From NCBI RefSeq assembly GCF_004101845.1, contig NZ_CP026116.1, positions 434,001 to 498,000 of the forward strand: a stretch of DNA of 64,000 nt, written 5' to 3'. A program made the position numbers and the translations under genes. Below the pieces are notes generated by a model. That model worked only from the letters and a program-made list of their open reading frames with translations. It did no database searches and was not told where the DNA came from. This document shows, one piece after another, positions 41,517-52,040 of this stretch. The first letter of the stretch is position 1. Each line of letters starts with the position of its first letter. This DNA is from Latilactobacillus curvatus JCM 1096 = DSM 20019. GTDB lineage: Bacteria; Bacillota; Bacilli; Lactobacillales; Lactobacillaceae.

Positions 41517-43529
41517 ATGCCAAATCAAAAACAAGATTATAATGATAATTCGATTCAGGTCTTAGAAGGTCTAGAAGCAGTTCGAAAACGGCCTGGCATG
41601 TACATTGGCTCAACTGACGGTCGCGGCTTGCACCATTTGGTGTACGAAATTGTCGATAACGCTGTCGATGAAGCCTTGGCTGGTTTTGGTTCAGAAATCA
41701 ACGTCGTAATTGGCGCGGATAATAGTATTAGTGTCCGTGATCATGGTCGTGGGATGCCGACTGGGATGCACCAATCTGGGATTCCTACGATTGAAGTTAT
41801 TTTGACAGTGCTTCACGCAGGTGGGAAATTTACCCAAAACAGTTATAAAACATCCGGCGGTTTGCATGGGGTTGGCGCGAGTGTCGTCAATGCCTTATCC
41901 GAATGGTTGACCGTCCGCGTTGTGCGTGATGGTGTTGCCTACGAAGAACGCTTTGAAAATGGGGGCCACCCGGTTGGTACCTTGAAAAAAGTTGGCAAAG
42001 CTAAAGAACCAAACGGCACGTTAATTACGTTTAAGCCAGATGGGACAATTTTTCAAACGACTACTTATAACTACAATACCTTAGCAGAACGATTACGCGA
42101 ATCTGCCTTTTTACTCAAAGATGTCAAGATTACGTTGACCGATTTACGCGCTGAGCCAGCACGTGAAGATGTCTTCCATTACCCAGAAGGGATTCAATCA
42201 TTTGTCGATTATTTGAACGAAGATAAAGATACGATTGGTAATAAGTTATATTTCGAAGGCACCAAAGAAGACATTGAAGTCGAATTTGCGGGTCAATATA
42301 ACGATGGCTACTCCGAAAACATCATGTCATTTGTGAATAATGTCCGGACAGGTGATGGTGGGACCCATGAAGCTGGGATGAAAGCCGGCTTAACCAAAGC
42401 TTTTAACGATTACGCCCGCAAGGTAAACTTGCTCAAAGAACGGGATAAAAACATGGAAGGCTCCGACGTACGTGAAGGTCTTAGTGCCGTCTTGTCTGTC
42501 CGGATTCCAGAAGAACTCTTGCAATTTGAAGGGCAAACCAAGGGTAAGCTAGGCTCGCCACAAGCGCGGACAGCTGTCGATAGTTTGGTTTATGAACAAA
42601 TGAGCTTTTTCTTACTTGAAAATGGTGAATTTGCGCAAGCCTTAGTGCGTAAATCATTAAAAGCACGCGAAGCACGTGAAGCTGCGCGTAAAGCACGTGA
42701 ACAAAGTCGAAATGGTAAGAAAAAGAAGAAATCCGATGGCTTATTATCTGGGAAGCTAACACCAGCGCAATCGAAAAATGCGGCGAAGAATGAATTGTAC
42801 TTGGTCGAAGGGGATTCTGCTGGGGGTTCTGCTAAGCAAGGGCGCGATCGGAAATTCCAAGCGATTTTGCCATTGCGGGGCAAAGTTTTAAATACCCAAA
42901 AAGCGAAATTACAAGAAATTCTAAAAAATGAAGAAATCAACACGATGATTTACACGATTGGGGCCGGAGTCGGGGCTGAATTCAAACTTGAAGACAGCAA
43001 TTACGATAAAGTCATCATCATGACCGATGCGGATACCGATGGGGCCCATATTCAAATTTTGTTGTTAACCTTCTTCTACCGCTATATGCGGCCGTTAATT
43101 GAAGCCGGAAAAGTCTACATTGCCTTGCCACCATTGTATAAGCTCCAAAAAGGTGCTGGGGCAAAAACGAAGATTGCCTATGCTTGGACTGATGATGAAT
43201 TGAAAGTCGTCGCTAAAGAAATGGGTAAAGGCTACAGTCAACAACGTTTCAAAGGGTTGGGTGAAATGAATGCTGATCAACTTTGGGATACCACAATGGA
43301 TCCAACGAGTCGGACGTTAATTCGGGTGCGGATTGATGATGCAGCCTTAGCTGAACGCCGCGTCACAACGTTGATGGGCGATAAAGTTGAACCACGTCGG
43401 AAGTGGATTGAAGAAAACGTTAAGTTCACAATGGCTGAAGATGGTAGCATCTTAGATACAACGAATGGTCAACCAGCACCGACAACTTCAAGCGCTGAAG
43501 TGGATTTATTTGACCAATTAGACGAATAG
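41517..43529 (+). CDS. parE: DNA topoisomerase IV subunit B
   Basis: ATPase subunit that drives decatenation of sister chromosomes. 670 aa: GHKL ATPase (YEIVDNAVDEALAGFG, GRGMPTG, TSGGLHGVGASVVNALSEWL), Toprim domain (LYLVEGDSAGGSAKQGRDRK, LPLRGKVLNTQKA, MTDADTDGAHIQILLLTFFY). It lacks the GyrB-type extra. AAAGGAGT before the ATG. Operon with parC after 18 nt. Confidence 0.97.
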   Translation: MPNQKQDYNDNSIQVLEGLEAVRKRPGMYIGSTDGRGLHHLVYEIVDNAVDEALAGFGSEINVVIGADNSISVRDHGRGMPTGMHQSGIPTIEVILTVLHAGGKFTQNSYKTSGGLHGVGASVVNALSEWLTVRVVRDGVAYEERFENGGHPVGTLKKVGKAKEPNGTLITFKPDGTIFQTTTYNYNTLAERLRESAFLLKDVKITLTDLRAEPAREDVFHYPEGIQSFVDYLNEDKDTIGNKLYFEGTKEDIEVEFAGQYNDGYSENIMSFVNNVRTGDGGTHEAGMKAGLTKAFNDYARKVNLLKERDKNMEGSDVREGLSAVLSVRIPEELLQFEGQTKGKLGSPQARTAVDSLVYEQMSFFLLENGEFAQALVRKSLKAREAREAARKAREQSRNGKKKKKSDGLLSGKLTPAQSKNAAKNELYLVEGDSAGGSAKQGRDRKFQAILPLRGKVLNTQKAKLQEILKNEEINTMIYTIGAGVGAEFKLEDSNYDKVIIMTDADTDGAHIQILLLTFFYRYMRPLIEAGKVYIALPPLYKLQKGAGAKTKIAYAWTDDELKVVAKEMGKGYSQQRFKGLGEMNADQLWDTTMDPTSRTLIRVRIDDAALAERRVTTLMGDKVEPRRKWIEENVKFTMAEDGSILDTTNGQPAPTTSSAEVDLFDQLDE

Positions 43530-43547
43530 AAAAGTGAGTGATTAAAT

Positions 43548-46010
43548 TTGGCTGATGAAGCACAAAAAATTCAAGAGCTAACGCTTGAAGAAGTCATGGG
43601 CGACCGCTTTGGCCGCTATTCAAAATACATCATTCAAGAGCGGGCGTTACCAGATATTCGCGATGGGTTAAAACCCGTTCAACGGCGAATTTTATACGCA
43701 ATGTCCATCGATGGGAATACTTATGATAAAGGGTTCCGGAAGTCAGCGAAGTCTGTCGGGAATGTCATGGGGAATTTCCATCCGCATGGGGATAGTTCAA
43801 TTTATGAAGCGATGGTCCGGTTAAGTCAGGACTGGAAATTACGTGAACCACTGATTGAAATGCATGGGAATAATGGGTCAATGGATGGGGATCCACCAGC
43901 AGCAATGCGGTATACTGAGGCACGCTTAAGTAAGATTGCTGGTGAAATGCTCAAGGACATCGATAAAAAGACGGTTGATTTCGTTTTAAACTTCGATGAT
44001 ACCGCTGAAGAACCCACTGTTTTACCAGCTCGGTTCCCAAATCTCTTAGTGAATGGGGCAACTGGGATTTCAGCTGGGTACGCGACTGAAATTCCGCCAC
44101 ATAATTTAGGTGAAGTGACTGATGGTTTAGTCTATCTATTAGATCATCCCGATGCAACGTTGGAAAAAATGATGACCTTCATCAAAGGACCTGATTTCCC
44201 AACTGGTGGGATCTTACAAGGGGTCGATGGGATTAAGAAAGCCTATGAAACTGGTCGCGGTCGAGTTGTCGTCCGGGCAAAAACCAGCATCCAACAATTA
44301 CGCGGCAATCGGGAACAAATCGTGATTAGCGAAATTCCTTATGAAGTCAACAAGGCTATGATGGTCAAGAAGATTGATGAATTACGCGTTTTAAAGAAGG
44401 TCGATGGGATTGCTGAAGTACGAGATGAAAGTGATCGGATGGGCTTATCAGTCGTTGTTGAATTGAAAAAGCAAGCGGATAGTCAAGGGATCTTGAATTA
44501 TCTGTTCAAAAATACGGATCTGCAAATCACATATAACTTTAATATGGTCGCCATCTCGGATATGCAACCTAAACAGGTTGGCTTATTAGAAATCCTCCAT
44601 GCCTACTTGGAACATCAAGAAGAAGTCGTGATTCGGCGGACAAAATATACCTTACAAAAGGCATTGGATCGTCAGCACATTGTCGCAGGGCTAATCAAGG
44701 CGCTCTCGATTCTAGATCAAGTGATTGCGACGATTCGTGGTAGCAAGAATAAAAAAGACGCTAAAGATAATTTAGTGGCAAGCTACGCCTTCACAGAAGC
44801 CCAAGCTGAAGCGATTGTTTCACTGCAATTATACCGGTTAACGAATACCGATGTGACTGCTTTGGAACAAGAATCAGCTGAACTTGATGCAGCGATTAAG
44901 GAATACCGGATGATTCTTGGTGATCCAAAAGCACTTGCACGGGTGATTAAGGCGCAGTTAAAAGCAATGGTCAAAACTTATCGGAGTGACCGAAAAACTG
45001 AAATTGAAGCACAAATTGAGACGCTTGAAATTGATACCAGTGTGACTGTTGTTGACGAAACCGTCATGGTTGCAGTTAGCCATGACGGCTACTTGAAACG
45101 TAGTAGTTTGCGCTCGTATCAAGCATCTGAAGGGGCCGACAGCGGTTTGAAAGACGGCGATTTTGCCATTTTACAAAAGCCACTACAAACCTTAGATCAA
45201 TTGATGATGTTCACCAATTACGGACATTTAATTCAACGACCAGTTCATGAAATTGCTGATTTGAAATGGAAGGAAATGGGCGAACATATTTCGCAATCGA
45301 TTGGTTTGGCGGCTGATGAAGCGATTATTGCAGCATTTGCCTTTAAGCCAAATGAACAGGCTGGCTACTTTGTGATTGGGACGGATGATGGCTATATTAA
45401 ACAAACTGTCTTCTCTGACCTCTTGCCAAGTCGAACATATCGTTCTAAGGCACAAGACTTTATTAAGTTGCATGCAGATGCTCATGTGACAAACGTGAAC
45501 TGGATTCCAAGTGATGAAGGGCTAGCCGTCTTTAGTGCTAGCTATAAAGGTTATGGATTGAGTTTTACCTTATCTGAAGTCTCTGTATCAGGTGCTAAGG
45601 CCGGTGGGGTCAAATTAATGGATCTCAAAGATGGGGATGTTGTCACCGGCTTTACGTTATATCATCCAGAAGATAAACATGCAGCCGTTGCCATTGTGAC
45701 GCAACGGGGCGCCTTTAAACGGATGCTCTTAAGTGAGGTTGGTTTAACAAGTCGTGCGCGTCGTGGGGTCTTAATTCTCCGTGAATTGAAGAAAGAACCA
45801 CATCGGGTAGCAGCAATGGTTAGTGTTGAGCAGGCAAGCGAGTTACTGATTCATACTGATCAGCAAGAAGTGATTGCAATTAACCCTTATCAACATGCAA
45901 CTGCCGACCGTTATTCGAACGGTAGTTTTGTGATGGATGTTGATGAAGTTGGACAACCGGCATTTGTTCAAACGACTATTCCAGTTAAAAATGAAGACGA
46001 GTCAAAATAA
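43548..46010 (+). CDS. parC: DNA topoisomerase IV subunit A
   Basis: DNA cleavage subunit; active Tyr in [11 protein letters not shown] at about residue 124. The quinolone region [20 protein letters not shown] carries Ser at the first and Glu at the second key position, i.e. wild-type. C-terminal beta-propeller from about residue 500 with degenerate repeats ([26 protein letters not shown]). 820 aa, TTG start at 43548. Confidence 0.97.
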   Translation: MADEAQKIQELTLEEVMGDRFGRYSKYIIQERALPDIRDGLKPVQRRILYAMSIDGNTYDKGFRKSAKSVGNVMGNFHPHGDSSIYEAMVRLSQDWKLREPLIEMHGNNGSMDGDPPAAMRYTEARLSKIAGEMLKDIDKKTVDFVLNFDDTAEEPTVLPARFPNLLVNGATGISAGYATEIPPHNLGEVTDGLVYLLDHPDATLEKMMTFIKGPDFPTGGILQGVDGIKKAYETGRGRVVVRAKTSIQQLRGNREQIVISEIPYEVNKAMMVKKIDELRVLKKVDGIAEVRDESDRMGLSVVVELKKQADSQGILNYLFKNTDLQITYNFNMVAISDMQPKQVGLLEILHAYLEHQEEVVIRRTKYTLQKALDRQHIVAGLIKALSILDQVIATIRGSKNKKDAKDNLVASYAFTEAQAEAIVSLQLYRLTNTDVTALEQESAELDAAIKEYRMILGDPKALARVIKAQLKAMVKTYRSDRKTEIEAQIETLEIDTSVTVVDETVMVAVSHDGYLKRSSLRSYQASEGADSGLKDGDFAILQKPLQTLDQLMMFTNYGHLIQRPVHEIADLKWKEMGEHISQSIGLAADEAIIAAFAFKPNEQAGYFVIGTDDGYIKQTVFSDLLPSRTYRSKAQDFIKLHADAHVTNVNWIPSDEGLAVFSASYKGYGLSFTLSEVSVSGAKAGGVKLMDLKDGDVVTGFTLYHPEDKHAAVAIVTQRGAFKRMLLSEVGLTSRARRGVLILRELKKEPHRVAAMVSVEQASELLIHTDQQEVIAINPYQHATADRYSNGSFVMDVDEVGQPAFVQTTIPVKNEDESK

Positions 46011-46011
46011 T

Positions 46012-46048
46012 AAAAAAGCAAGTCATCTATGTGATGACTTGCTTTTTT
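46012..46048 (+). terminator. parC terminator
   Basis: AAAAAAGCAAGTCATC (46012-46027) pairs with GATGACTTGCTTTTTT (46033-46048) around TATGT. Confidence 0.95.
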
Positions 46049-46213
46049 CTGTTATACATAATATACGGATTTTTTGGTTTTGTACTATAACAGCAAAATA
46101 AGTTTTGCACAATTTAAATGGTGGGGTTATAAAAATATTTTAAGTAGATAAATAGCTATAAATCAATCTTTCAAAAGAGTTTAAGAGTTTCTAAACAATC
46201 AAAAAGAAAGGGC

Positions 46214-46260
46214 TTGCATAAACTATGTGATGTGTTATACTAAAATTGTGAAAACTGTGA
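46214..46260 (+). promoter_or_regulatory. pflB promoter region
   Basis: -35 TTGCAT (46214-46219), 16 bp, -10 TATACT (46236-46241). TGTGA-type half-sites follow the -10 (TTGTGA at 46246-46251, TGTGA at 46256-46260) and one GTGATGTG lies in the spacer. They recall half-sites of Rex or CRP/FNR proteins but no full palindrome is present. The rest of 46,049-46,213 is AT-rich without a gene. Confidence 0.5.
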
Positions 46261-46292
46261 TAAACAACACTTGACTAATGGAGGTAATCCAC

Positions 46293-48554
46293 ATGGTAAA
46301 AACCGAAAAAATTAACTTAGCCGACTATTGGGACGGCTTTAACAAAGGTGACTGGCAAGATGAAATTGATATTCGTGATTTCATCCAACAAAACTTTACT
46401 GCCTATGACGGTGATGAAAGTTTCTTAGCTGGTCCAACCGAAGCAACAACAACGTTAAATGATCAACTAATGGAATTGAAGAAACAAGAACGTGAAGCAG
46501 GTGGCGTTTTAGCCGCAGACAATGATAATCCTGCAACAGTTACGTCACACGGCCCTGGTTATTTAAACAAGGATCTTGAAAAGATTGTTGGATTACAAAC
46601 TGATGCCCCATTAAAACGCGCATTCATGCCATTTGGTGGGATTCGGATGGCCGAAGATGCCTTGGAAGCATACGGCTTTAAGACTGATCCAGAACAACAC
46701 AAGATTTTTAACGAATACCGCAAGACACATAATCAAGGTGTTTTTGATGCTTATACACCAGACATGCGTAAAGCACGTCACTACAAGATTATTACGGGCC
46801 TTCCAGATGCCTATGCACGTGGTCGGATTATTCCTGACTTACCACGGATTGCAGTCTATGGGATTGATCGTTTAGCTGAAGAAAAAGTCCGTGACTTTAA
46901 TGGTGTTGGCGACGGTGAAATGACAGACGATGTCATTCGTCTTCGTGAAGAAATCAATGAACAATATCGTGCTTTACAAGATATGAAGAAAATGGCTGCT
47001 AGCTATGGCTTTGATATTTCAAGACCTGCTAAGAATGCCCAAGAAGCAATTCAATGGATTTACTTCGGTTACTTAGCCGCTATTAAGACACAAAACGGGG
47101 CTGCGATGTCAGTTGGCCGGATTGATACAACGATGGATATCTTTATCCAACGTGATTTAGAGCGGGGCTTAATTACAGAAGCTGAAGCGCAAGAAATGGT
47201 TGACCATTTTGTCATGAAGTTACGGATGGTTCGTTTCATTCGGACAGAAGATTATAATTCATTATTCTCAGGTGATCCAATCTGGGCAACATTATCAATG
47301 TGTGGGATTGGTATGGATGGTCGTCATCATGTCACTAAGACTGCCTTCCGTGTCTTGAAGACATTGGAAAATATGGGTGCTGCTCCAGAACCTAATATCA
47401 CCTTACTTTGGTCAGATCGCTTACCAGAAGGTTTCAAGCGCTATGCAACAGAAGTTTCAATTAAGAGTTCAACGATTCAATACGAAAACGATGATTTGAT
47501 GCGTAATGAATGGGGGAGTGACTATTATGGGATTGCATGCTGTGTTTCTGCACAACCAATTGCAGACGGCGTTCAATATTTTGGTGCGCGTGCTAACTTG
47601 GCTAAGACAATCCTTTACGCAATTAACGGCGGGATCGATGAATTAGGCAAAGCTCAAGTCGGCCCAGCTTATCAACCAATTACAAGTGAAATCATTGATT
47701 ACAAAGAATTCATGGGTAAATACGATAAGATGTTAGATTGGTTAGCAGACGTTTACGTTAATGCTTTAAACACCATCCACTACATGCATGATAAGTATTA
47801 CTATGAATCAGCACAATTGGCATTGAAGAATAGTCGTTTAGACCGGACATTTGCGACTGGTATTTCTGGTCTATCACATGCGGTTGATTCAATCTCAGCG
47901 ATTAAATACGGCCAAGTTAAAGTTATCCGTGATGAAGACGGTATGGCAGTCGATTTCGAAGCGCAAAATCCAGACTATCCACGTTATGGGAACAATGACG
48001 ACCGCGCTGACGATATCGCTAAATGGTTAGTGAAGACTTTCTATACGAAGATGAATACGCATCATTTATATCGTGGCTCAAAATTATCAACATCTGTTTT
48101 AACAATCACATCAAATGTTGTGTATGGTAAGAATACTGGGACAACACCAAATGGTCGTCAAGCTGGCGAACCATTCTCACCAGGTGCTAACCCAGCATAC
48201 GGTGCTGAAAAGAACGGTGCTTTAGCATCATTACTTTCAACTGCGAAGATTCCATACCGTTATGCAACTGATGGGATTTCAAATACGTTTGGTGTCACAC
48301 CAAATACATTAGGGCATGATGATGAAGCACGTAAAGACGCGCTTGTGAACATGGTCGATGGTTACATGATTAATCAAGGGATGCATTTAAATATCAACGT
48401 CTTTAATAAGCAAACCTTAATGGATGCACAACAACATCCAGAAGAATACCCAACATTAACGGTTCGGGTTTCAGGTTATTGTGTCTACTTCGCTGATTTA
48501 ACGAAGGAACAACAAGACGACGTTATCTCAAGAACGTTCTTTGACGAAATGTAA
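46293..48554 (+). CDS. pflB: Pyruvate formate-lyase (formate C-acetyltransferase)
   Basis: Splits pyruvate with CoA into acetyl-CoA and formate under anaerobiosis. 753 aa; active cysteines in [13 protein letters not shown], the glycyl-radical glycine in [20 protein letters not shown] near the C-terminus. ATG 46293 is preferred (GGAGGT 9 nt upstream) over an in-frame ATG 15 nt earlier. The activase pflA follows after a structured 104-nt gap. Confidence 0.97.
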   Translation: MVKTEKINLADYWDGFNKGDWQDEIDIRDFIQQNFTAYDGDESFLAGPTEATTTLNDQLMELKKQEREAGGVLAADNDNPATVTSHGPGYLNKDLEKIVGLQTDAPLKRAFMPFGGIRMAEDALEAYGFKTDPEQHKIFNEYRKTHNQGVFDAYTPDMRKARHYKIITGLPDAYARGRIIPDLPRIAVYGIDRLAEEKVRDFNGVGDGEMTDDVIRLREEINEQYRALQDMKKMAASYGFDISRPAKNAQEAIQWIYFGYLAAIKTQNGAAMSVGRIDTTMDIFIQRDLERGLITEAEAQEMVDHFVMKLRMVRFIRTEDYNSLFSGDPIWATLSMCGIGMDGRHHVTKTAFRVLKTLENMGAAPEPNITLLWSDRLPEGFKRYATEVSIKSSTIQYENDDLMRNEWGSDYYGIACCVSAQPIADGVQYFGARANLAKTILYAINGGIDELGKAQVGPAYQPITSEIIDYKEFMGKYDKMLDWLADVYVNALNTIHYMHDKYYYESAQLALKNSRLDRTFATGISGLSHAVDSISAIKYGQVKVIRDEDGMAVDFEAQNPDYPRYGNNDDRADDIAKWLVKTFYTKMNTHHLYRGSKLSTSVLTITSNVVYGKNTGTTPNGRQAGEPFSPGANPAYGAEKNGALASLLSTAKIPYRYATDGISNTFGVTPNTLGHDDEARKDALVNMVDGYMINQGMHLNINVFNKQTLMDAQQHPEEYPTLTVRVSGYCVYFADLTKEQQDDVISRTFFDEM

Positions 48555-48561
48555 TCTAACG

Positions 48562-48628
48562 AAAGTGGATAGCAATATCCGCTTTCTGGTAAGGTCGTTA
48601 ACGCGAATTAACGACTTTACCAGAAAGC
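48562..48628 (+). promoter_or_regulatory. Two competing hairpins between pflB and pflA
   Basis: Hairpin A: 48562-48571 with 48576-48585, 10 bp. Hairpin B: 48581-48601 with 48608-48628, 21 bp with a single G-U. They share 48581-48585 so cannot both form fully. A short U-rich stretch follows (GCTTTTCTTTT). Likely functions are partial termination or RNase processing that sets a lower pflA level and protects the pflB message. Confidence 0.75.
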
Positions 48629-48658
48629 ATAGCTTTTCTTTTAAGAGGTGAAAGTGAA

Positions 48659-49477
48659 ATGGCAATTAAATTTACAACACGGTTATCAACTGAAAATGTT
48701 GTTCCAGAAACCCCGATAACACCAGAGGTGCCAATTGGATATGTTCATTCGATTGAAACATTTGGTTCAGTGGATGGTCCCGGAATTCGGTTTGTCGCCT
48801 TTCTACAAGGCTGTCGCATGCGTTGCGAATTCTGTCATAATCCAGATACGTGGAATATTGGTAGCGGAGAAGCTTATACCGCAGACGAATTAATCGCAAA
48901 GGCACTGCCATATAAGGCCTTCTGGGGTAAAGATGGCGGAATTACCTGTAGCGGTGGTGAATCCTTAATTCAAATTGATTTTTTAATTGATTTATTTAAA
49001 AAGTGTAAGGTACAAGGGATTAATACCTGTTTGGATACTTGTGGGCAGCCGTTTACGTATAAAGAACCCTTCTTTAGTAAATTCAAAGAATTGATGAAAT
49101 ATACCGATCTTTCAATGGTCGATATTAAGCATATTGATCCAGCGGGGCACAAAAAGTTAACCGGCTTTTCTAACGAACATATTTTAGAAATGATTGAATA
49201 TATGTCAAATCATGGTCATCATATGTGGATTCGGCACGTCTTGATTCCAGAACGGACGGATTACGATGAGTATCTCACTCGTCTAGGGGATTATATTCAA
49301 ACGTTAAACAATGTTGACCGAGTCGAAGTGTTGCCCTACCATACGATGGGAATCGTGAAATACGAAAAGATGGGGATTAAATATCCGTTAGCGGGGATTG
49401 AACCACCGACCCACGATCGCGTTGTCAATGCGGAGCGTCTATTGCATACAGCAGACTATCCAAAGCAGCAACGCTAA
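48659..49477 (+). CDS. pflA: Pyruvate formate-lyase activating enzyme
   Basis: Radical SAM enzyme that places the glycyl radical on PflB. 272 aa; the [4Fe-4S] motif CxxxCxxC in LQGCRMRCEFCHNPDTWNIG near residue 60, GGITCSGGESLIQIDFLIDL for SAM binding. AAGAGGTG before the ATG. Strong terminator follows. Confidence 0.96.
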   Translation: MAIKFTTRLSTENVVPETPITPEVPIGYVHSIETFGSVDGPGIRFVAFLQGCRMRCEFCHNPDTWNIGSGEAYTADELIAKALPYKAFWGKDGGITCSGGESLIQIDFLIDLFKKCKVQGINTCLDTCGQPFTYKEPFFSKFKELMKYTDLSMVDIKHIDPAGHKKLTGFSNEHILEMIEYMSNHGHHMWIRHVLIPERTDYDEYLTRLGDYIQTLNNVDRVEVLPYHTMGIVKYEKMGIKYPLAGIEPPTHDRVVNAERLLHTADYPKQQR

Positions 49478-49507
49478 CATAAGAAAATTTTAAGCCTTTA
49501 ATAAGAA

Positions 49508-49537
49508 TGAGCAACGAAAGGGGTTGCTCTTTTTTTA
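49508..49537 (+). terminator. pflA terminator
   Basis: GAGCAAC (49509-49515) pairs with GTTGCTC (49523-49529), then eight T. Confidence 0.92.
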
Positions 49538-49588
49538 TATCTTTATTATTATAATGATAGGCGTAAACTAAAGAACGGAGATTTGAAA

Positions 49589-50554
49589 ATGAAAACAAGA
49601 CAAGAAAATATCTTCTCCTCTAAAACATTAACCTATTTCCTACAGTTAGCGGAAACGATGAATTATACCCAAGCGGCACAACTACTCGGTATCACGCAAC
49701 CTGCTTTAACCCAACAGATTAAAAAATTAGAACGGATAGTCGGGGCGCCTTTATTTTATTCAGTCGGCAAGAAGTTACATATTTCGGATGCTGGTCGGAC
49801 GATGTTGGATGCTACCCATCAGATTCATGATTTATTAAATACTGCGACGGATGAAATTCAAAGTTCAACGAGTGCGACGCGCGGTAAGATTAATATTGGG
49901 ATTTTAGCATCGATGGAAATCAGTGTTATCCAATCCTTCTTAATTCAATACTATAAACAATTTCCTGACATCGAAGTCAGCATGCACTTATTGACTCGGA
50001 AAGAAATCTGGGACCGACTTGAAAATAATAAAATTGATATTGCCATTATGTATTTGCCAGATGACAGCATTAAGAACTGGAAACCTTATAAGTCACATAA
50101 GATTGTGGATGAACGCTTACTCTTTATCAGCCAAGATCCTGCTTTAAAGACGCGTAAGAAGATCCGTTTTAAAGATACATTAGATAATAAATGGGTGACA
50201 TACCCAGATGAATACTATTTAAATCAATTCATCAGTGAAGCCTATAAGAATCAATTGGTTGATCGTCCAGTGAGTGCGGCTCAATTCACATCACCATTTG
50301 AAATCATGCGTTTTGCTGAAGCAACTGAATTAAGTACAGCTTTACCAAAGAGTTTTTATGAAGCACATAATTTGGGACTTAAGGGAAACGCGGTTCAATT
50401 TGATCCGGCCATTCAGTTCGAATTAGCTTTTGTCTTCCGCAAGGAAAAGGAAGATATTCCACGGATTAATAGCTTTTTCCGTGAATTCGACCATTATTTA
50501 GAAGAAAAAGATTATTTAACACGGATTAGAGAGCAAAACCGTAGAATCGTCTAA
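49589..50554 (+). CDS. LysR-family transcriptional regulator
   Basis: 321 aa: N-terminal HTH (LTYFLQLAETMNYTQAAQLL, GITQPALTQQIKKLERIVGA), then a type 2 periplasmic-binding-like domain (GKINIGILASMEISVIQSFL, MHLLTRKEIWDRLENNKIDI). ATG 49589 with CGGAG upstream rather than TTG 49583. Its target is unknown. It stands between pflA and ppaC on the same strand but has its own upstream terminator, so it is transcribed alone or with ppaC. Confidence 0.88.
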   Translation: MKTRQENIFSSKTLTYFLQLAETMNYTQAAQLLGITQPALTQQIKKLERIVGAPLFYSVGKKLHISDAGRTMLDATHQIHDLLNTATDEIQSSTSATRGKINIGILASMEISVIQSFLIQYYKQFPDIEVSMHLLTRKEIWDRLENNKIDIAIMYLPDDSIKNWKPYKSHKIVDERLLFISQDPALKTRKKIRFKDTLDNKWVTYPDEYYLNQFISEAYKNQLVDRPVSAAQFTSPFEIMRFAEATELSTALPKSFYEAHNLGLKGNAVQFDPAIQFELAFVFRKEKEDIPRINSFFREFDHYLEEKDYLTRIREQNRRIV

Positions 50555-50607
50555 TATTTTTGGTATAATTAGGATGTTATTTTTTTAAAAGGAAGGTCTG
50601 TATAAAT

Positions 50608-51531
50608 ATGAGTAAAGAATTAGTATTCGGTCACCAAAACCCAGATACAGACGCAATTGTTGCGGCAATGGCGTTTGCTTATCTTCAACAACAACTAGGA
50701 AACGACGTAGAAGCCGTTGCGCTAGGTGAACCTAATGAAGAAACAAGCTATGCATTGCGTCATTTTGCAGCAGCAACCCCTCGCATCATTAAAGAAGCAA
50801 GCAGTGAAGTTGACAGTGTGATGTTGGTTGATCATAACGAAAGCCAACAAAGTGTTGCCGATATCAAAGATTTAACAGTGACGCACGTTGTTGATCATCA
50901 TCGAATTGCAAACTTCGAAACAGTCAGCCCATTATTCTACCGCGCTGAACCAGTTGGCTGTACCAGCACAATTTTATTATCAATGTTCAACGAAAACAAA
51001 GTTGAAATTCCAGCTCAATTAGCTGGTTTAATGATGAGTGCTATCATTTCAGATACGTTGTTGATGAAATCACCTACAACAACTGAAAAAGATCGGATTG
51101 CGATTAAGACATTGGCTGAAATTGCTGATATTGATTTCGAATCATATGGTCTTGAAATGTTAAAAGCGGGCACTAACTTAGATGATAAGAGCGAAGCTGA
51201 ATTAATTGAAGCAGATGCTAAAACATTCGATATGGCTGGTAAAAAAGTGCGTATCGATCAAGTGAATACAGTTGATATCGAAGCGGTCTTCAAACGCCAA
51301 GCTGCTTTTGAAGCTGCTATCGAAGCAGACAACAAAGCTAATGGTTACGACTTATTCGTACTTTTGATTACTGACATCTTAAACAGTAACTCAGAAGCGC
51401 TTGTTATCGGTGAACCAGCAGAAGCCTTTGAAAAAGCTTTCAACGTAAAATTGAACAACCATCGTGCACAATTAGCCGGTGTTGTTTCACGTAAGAAACA
51501 AGTGGTTCCACAATTAACAGAAGCATTTTAA
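50608..51531 (+). CDS. ppaC: Manganese-dependent inorganic pyrophosphatase
   Basis: Hydrolyses pyrophosphate. 307 aa DHH-family: metal ligands in FGHQNPDTDAI, LVDHNESQQ and THVVDHHRIANF; SAIISDTLLMKSPTTTEKDR; C-terminal DHHA2 with SRKKQVVPQL substrate-binding motif. Good ribosome site (AAAAGGAAGG). Confidence 0.97.
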   Translation: MSKELVFGHQNPDTDAIVAAMAFAYLQQQLGNDVEAVALGEPNEETSYALRHFAAATPRIIKEASSEVDSVMLVDHNESQQSVADIKDLTVTHVVDHHRIANFETVSPLFYRAEPVGCTSTILLSMFNENKVEIPAQLAGLMMSAIISDTLLMKSPTTTEKDRIAIKTLAEIADIDFESYGLEMLKAGTNLDDKSEAELIEADAKTFDMAGKKVRIDQVNTVDIEAVFKRQAAFEAAIEADNKANGYDLFVLLITDILNSNSEALVIGEPAEAFEKAFNVKLNNHRAQLAGVVSRKKQVVPQLTEAF

Positions 51532-51542
51532 TAACGATTAAT

Positions 51543-51572
51543 AATAAAGTCCTTCGGGGCTTTATTTTTTTA
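51543..51572 (+). terminator. ppaC terminator
   Basis: AATAAAGTCC (51543-51552) pairs with GGGCTTTATT (51557-51566) around TTCG, then TTTT. Confidence 0.93.
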
Positions 51573-51588
51573 TTAGGAGGATAGGTAA

Positions 51589-51942
51589 ATGACCGAGGAA
51601 AGCATTGATGCAATTCAAGTGATTGAAGCGACCATTCGAAATTGCCAAAAGAGTCAGCTGAAGTTTGTAGCGGGTTCGGCTCAATTTACTTTATTAAAAA
51701 ATAGGCTTTACGCATTAGAAGTTGGTCGTGATTTATTGAACGGGCACACAGACATAACAGTCGAACCCTTAGTCGAGGCACAAGCCCCGATTGAATCGAT
51801 TATTCATAAAACTGAAAAAGCACTCTCTAATCAAAAAAAAACATCACCCGTGATAAAACGAATGACTCTATTATTAGCAGCGATGACTGCCGTGCAGACT
51901 GCTATTATAAACCAACTATCTGCAAAAAAGACCCCTCATTAA
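51589..51942 (+). CDS. Conserved hypothetical protein (117 aa)
   Basis: Starts after TAGGAGGATAGG, a strong site. Mainly helical: TIRNCQKSQLKFVAGSAQFT, LLKNRLYALEVGRDLLNG, and near the end MTLLLAAMTAVQTAIINQLS, amphipathic to hydrophobic. No domain recognised. It lies between two terminators, so it is expressed by read-through from ppaC or its own weak promoter. Confidence 0.65.
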   Translation: MTEESIDAIQVIEATIRNCQKSQLKFVAGSAQFTLLKNRLYALEVGRDLLNGHTDITVEPLVEAQAPIESIIHKTEKALSNQKKTSPVIKRMTLLLAAMTAVQTAIINQLSAKKTPH

Positions 51943-51957
51943 TTTGGGGGCTTTTTT
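51924..51957 (+). terminator. Terminator overlapping the end of the 117-aa gene
   Basis: AAAAAAGACCCC (51924-51935) faces GGGGGCTTTTTT (51946-51957) with one mismatch; the stem includes the stop codon region. Confidence 0.85.
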
Positions 51958-52040
51958 GTGTGCCACCAGATTGGAATTATTCTAATCTAACTAAAAATGT
52001 GTTATAATGTAAATGAATTCATAAGAAGGAGCGATTGACG

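Noticed and set aside
46246-46260. Rex or FNR operator before pflB
   Set aside because: Only direct TGTGA half-sites are present, not the inverted pair these regulators need, so I list them as half-sites only.
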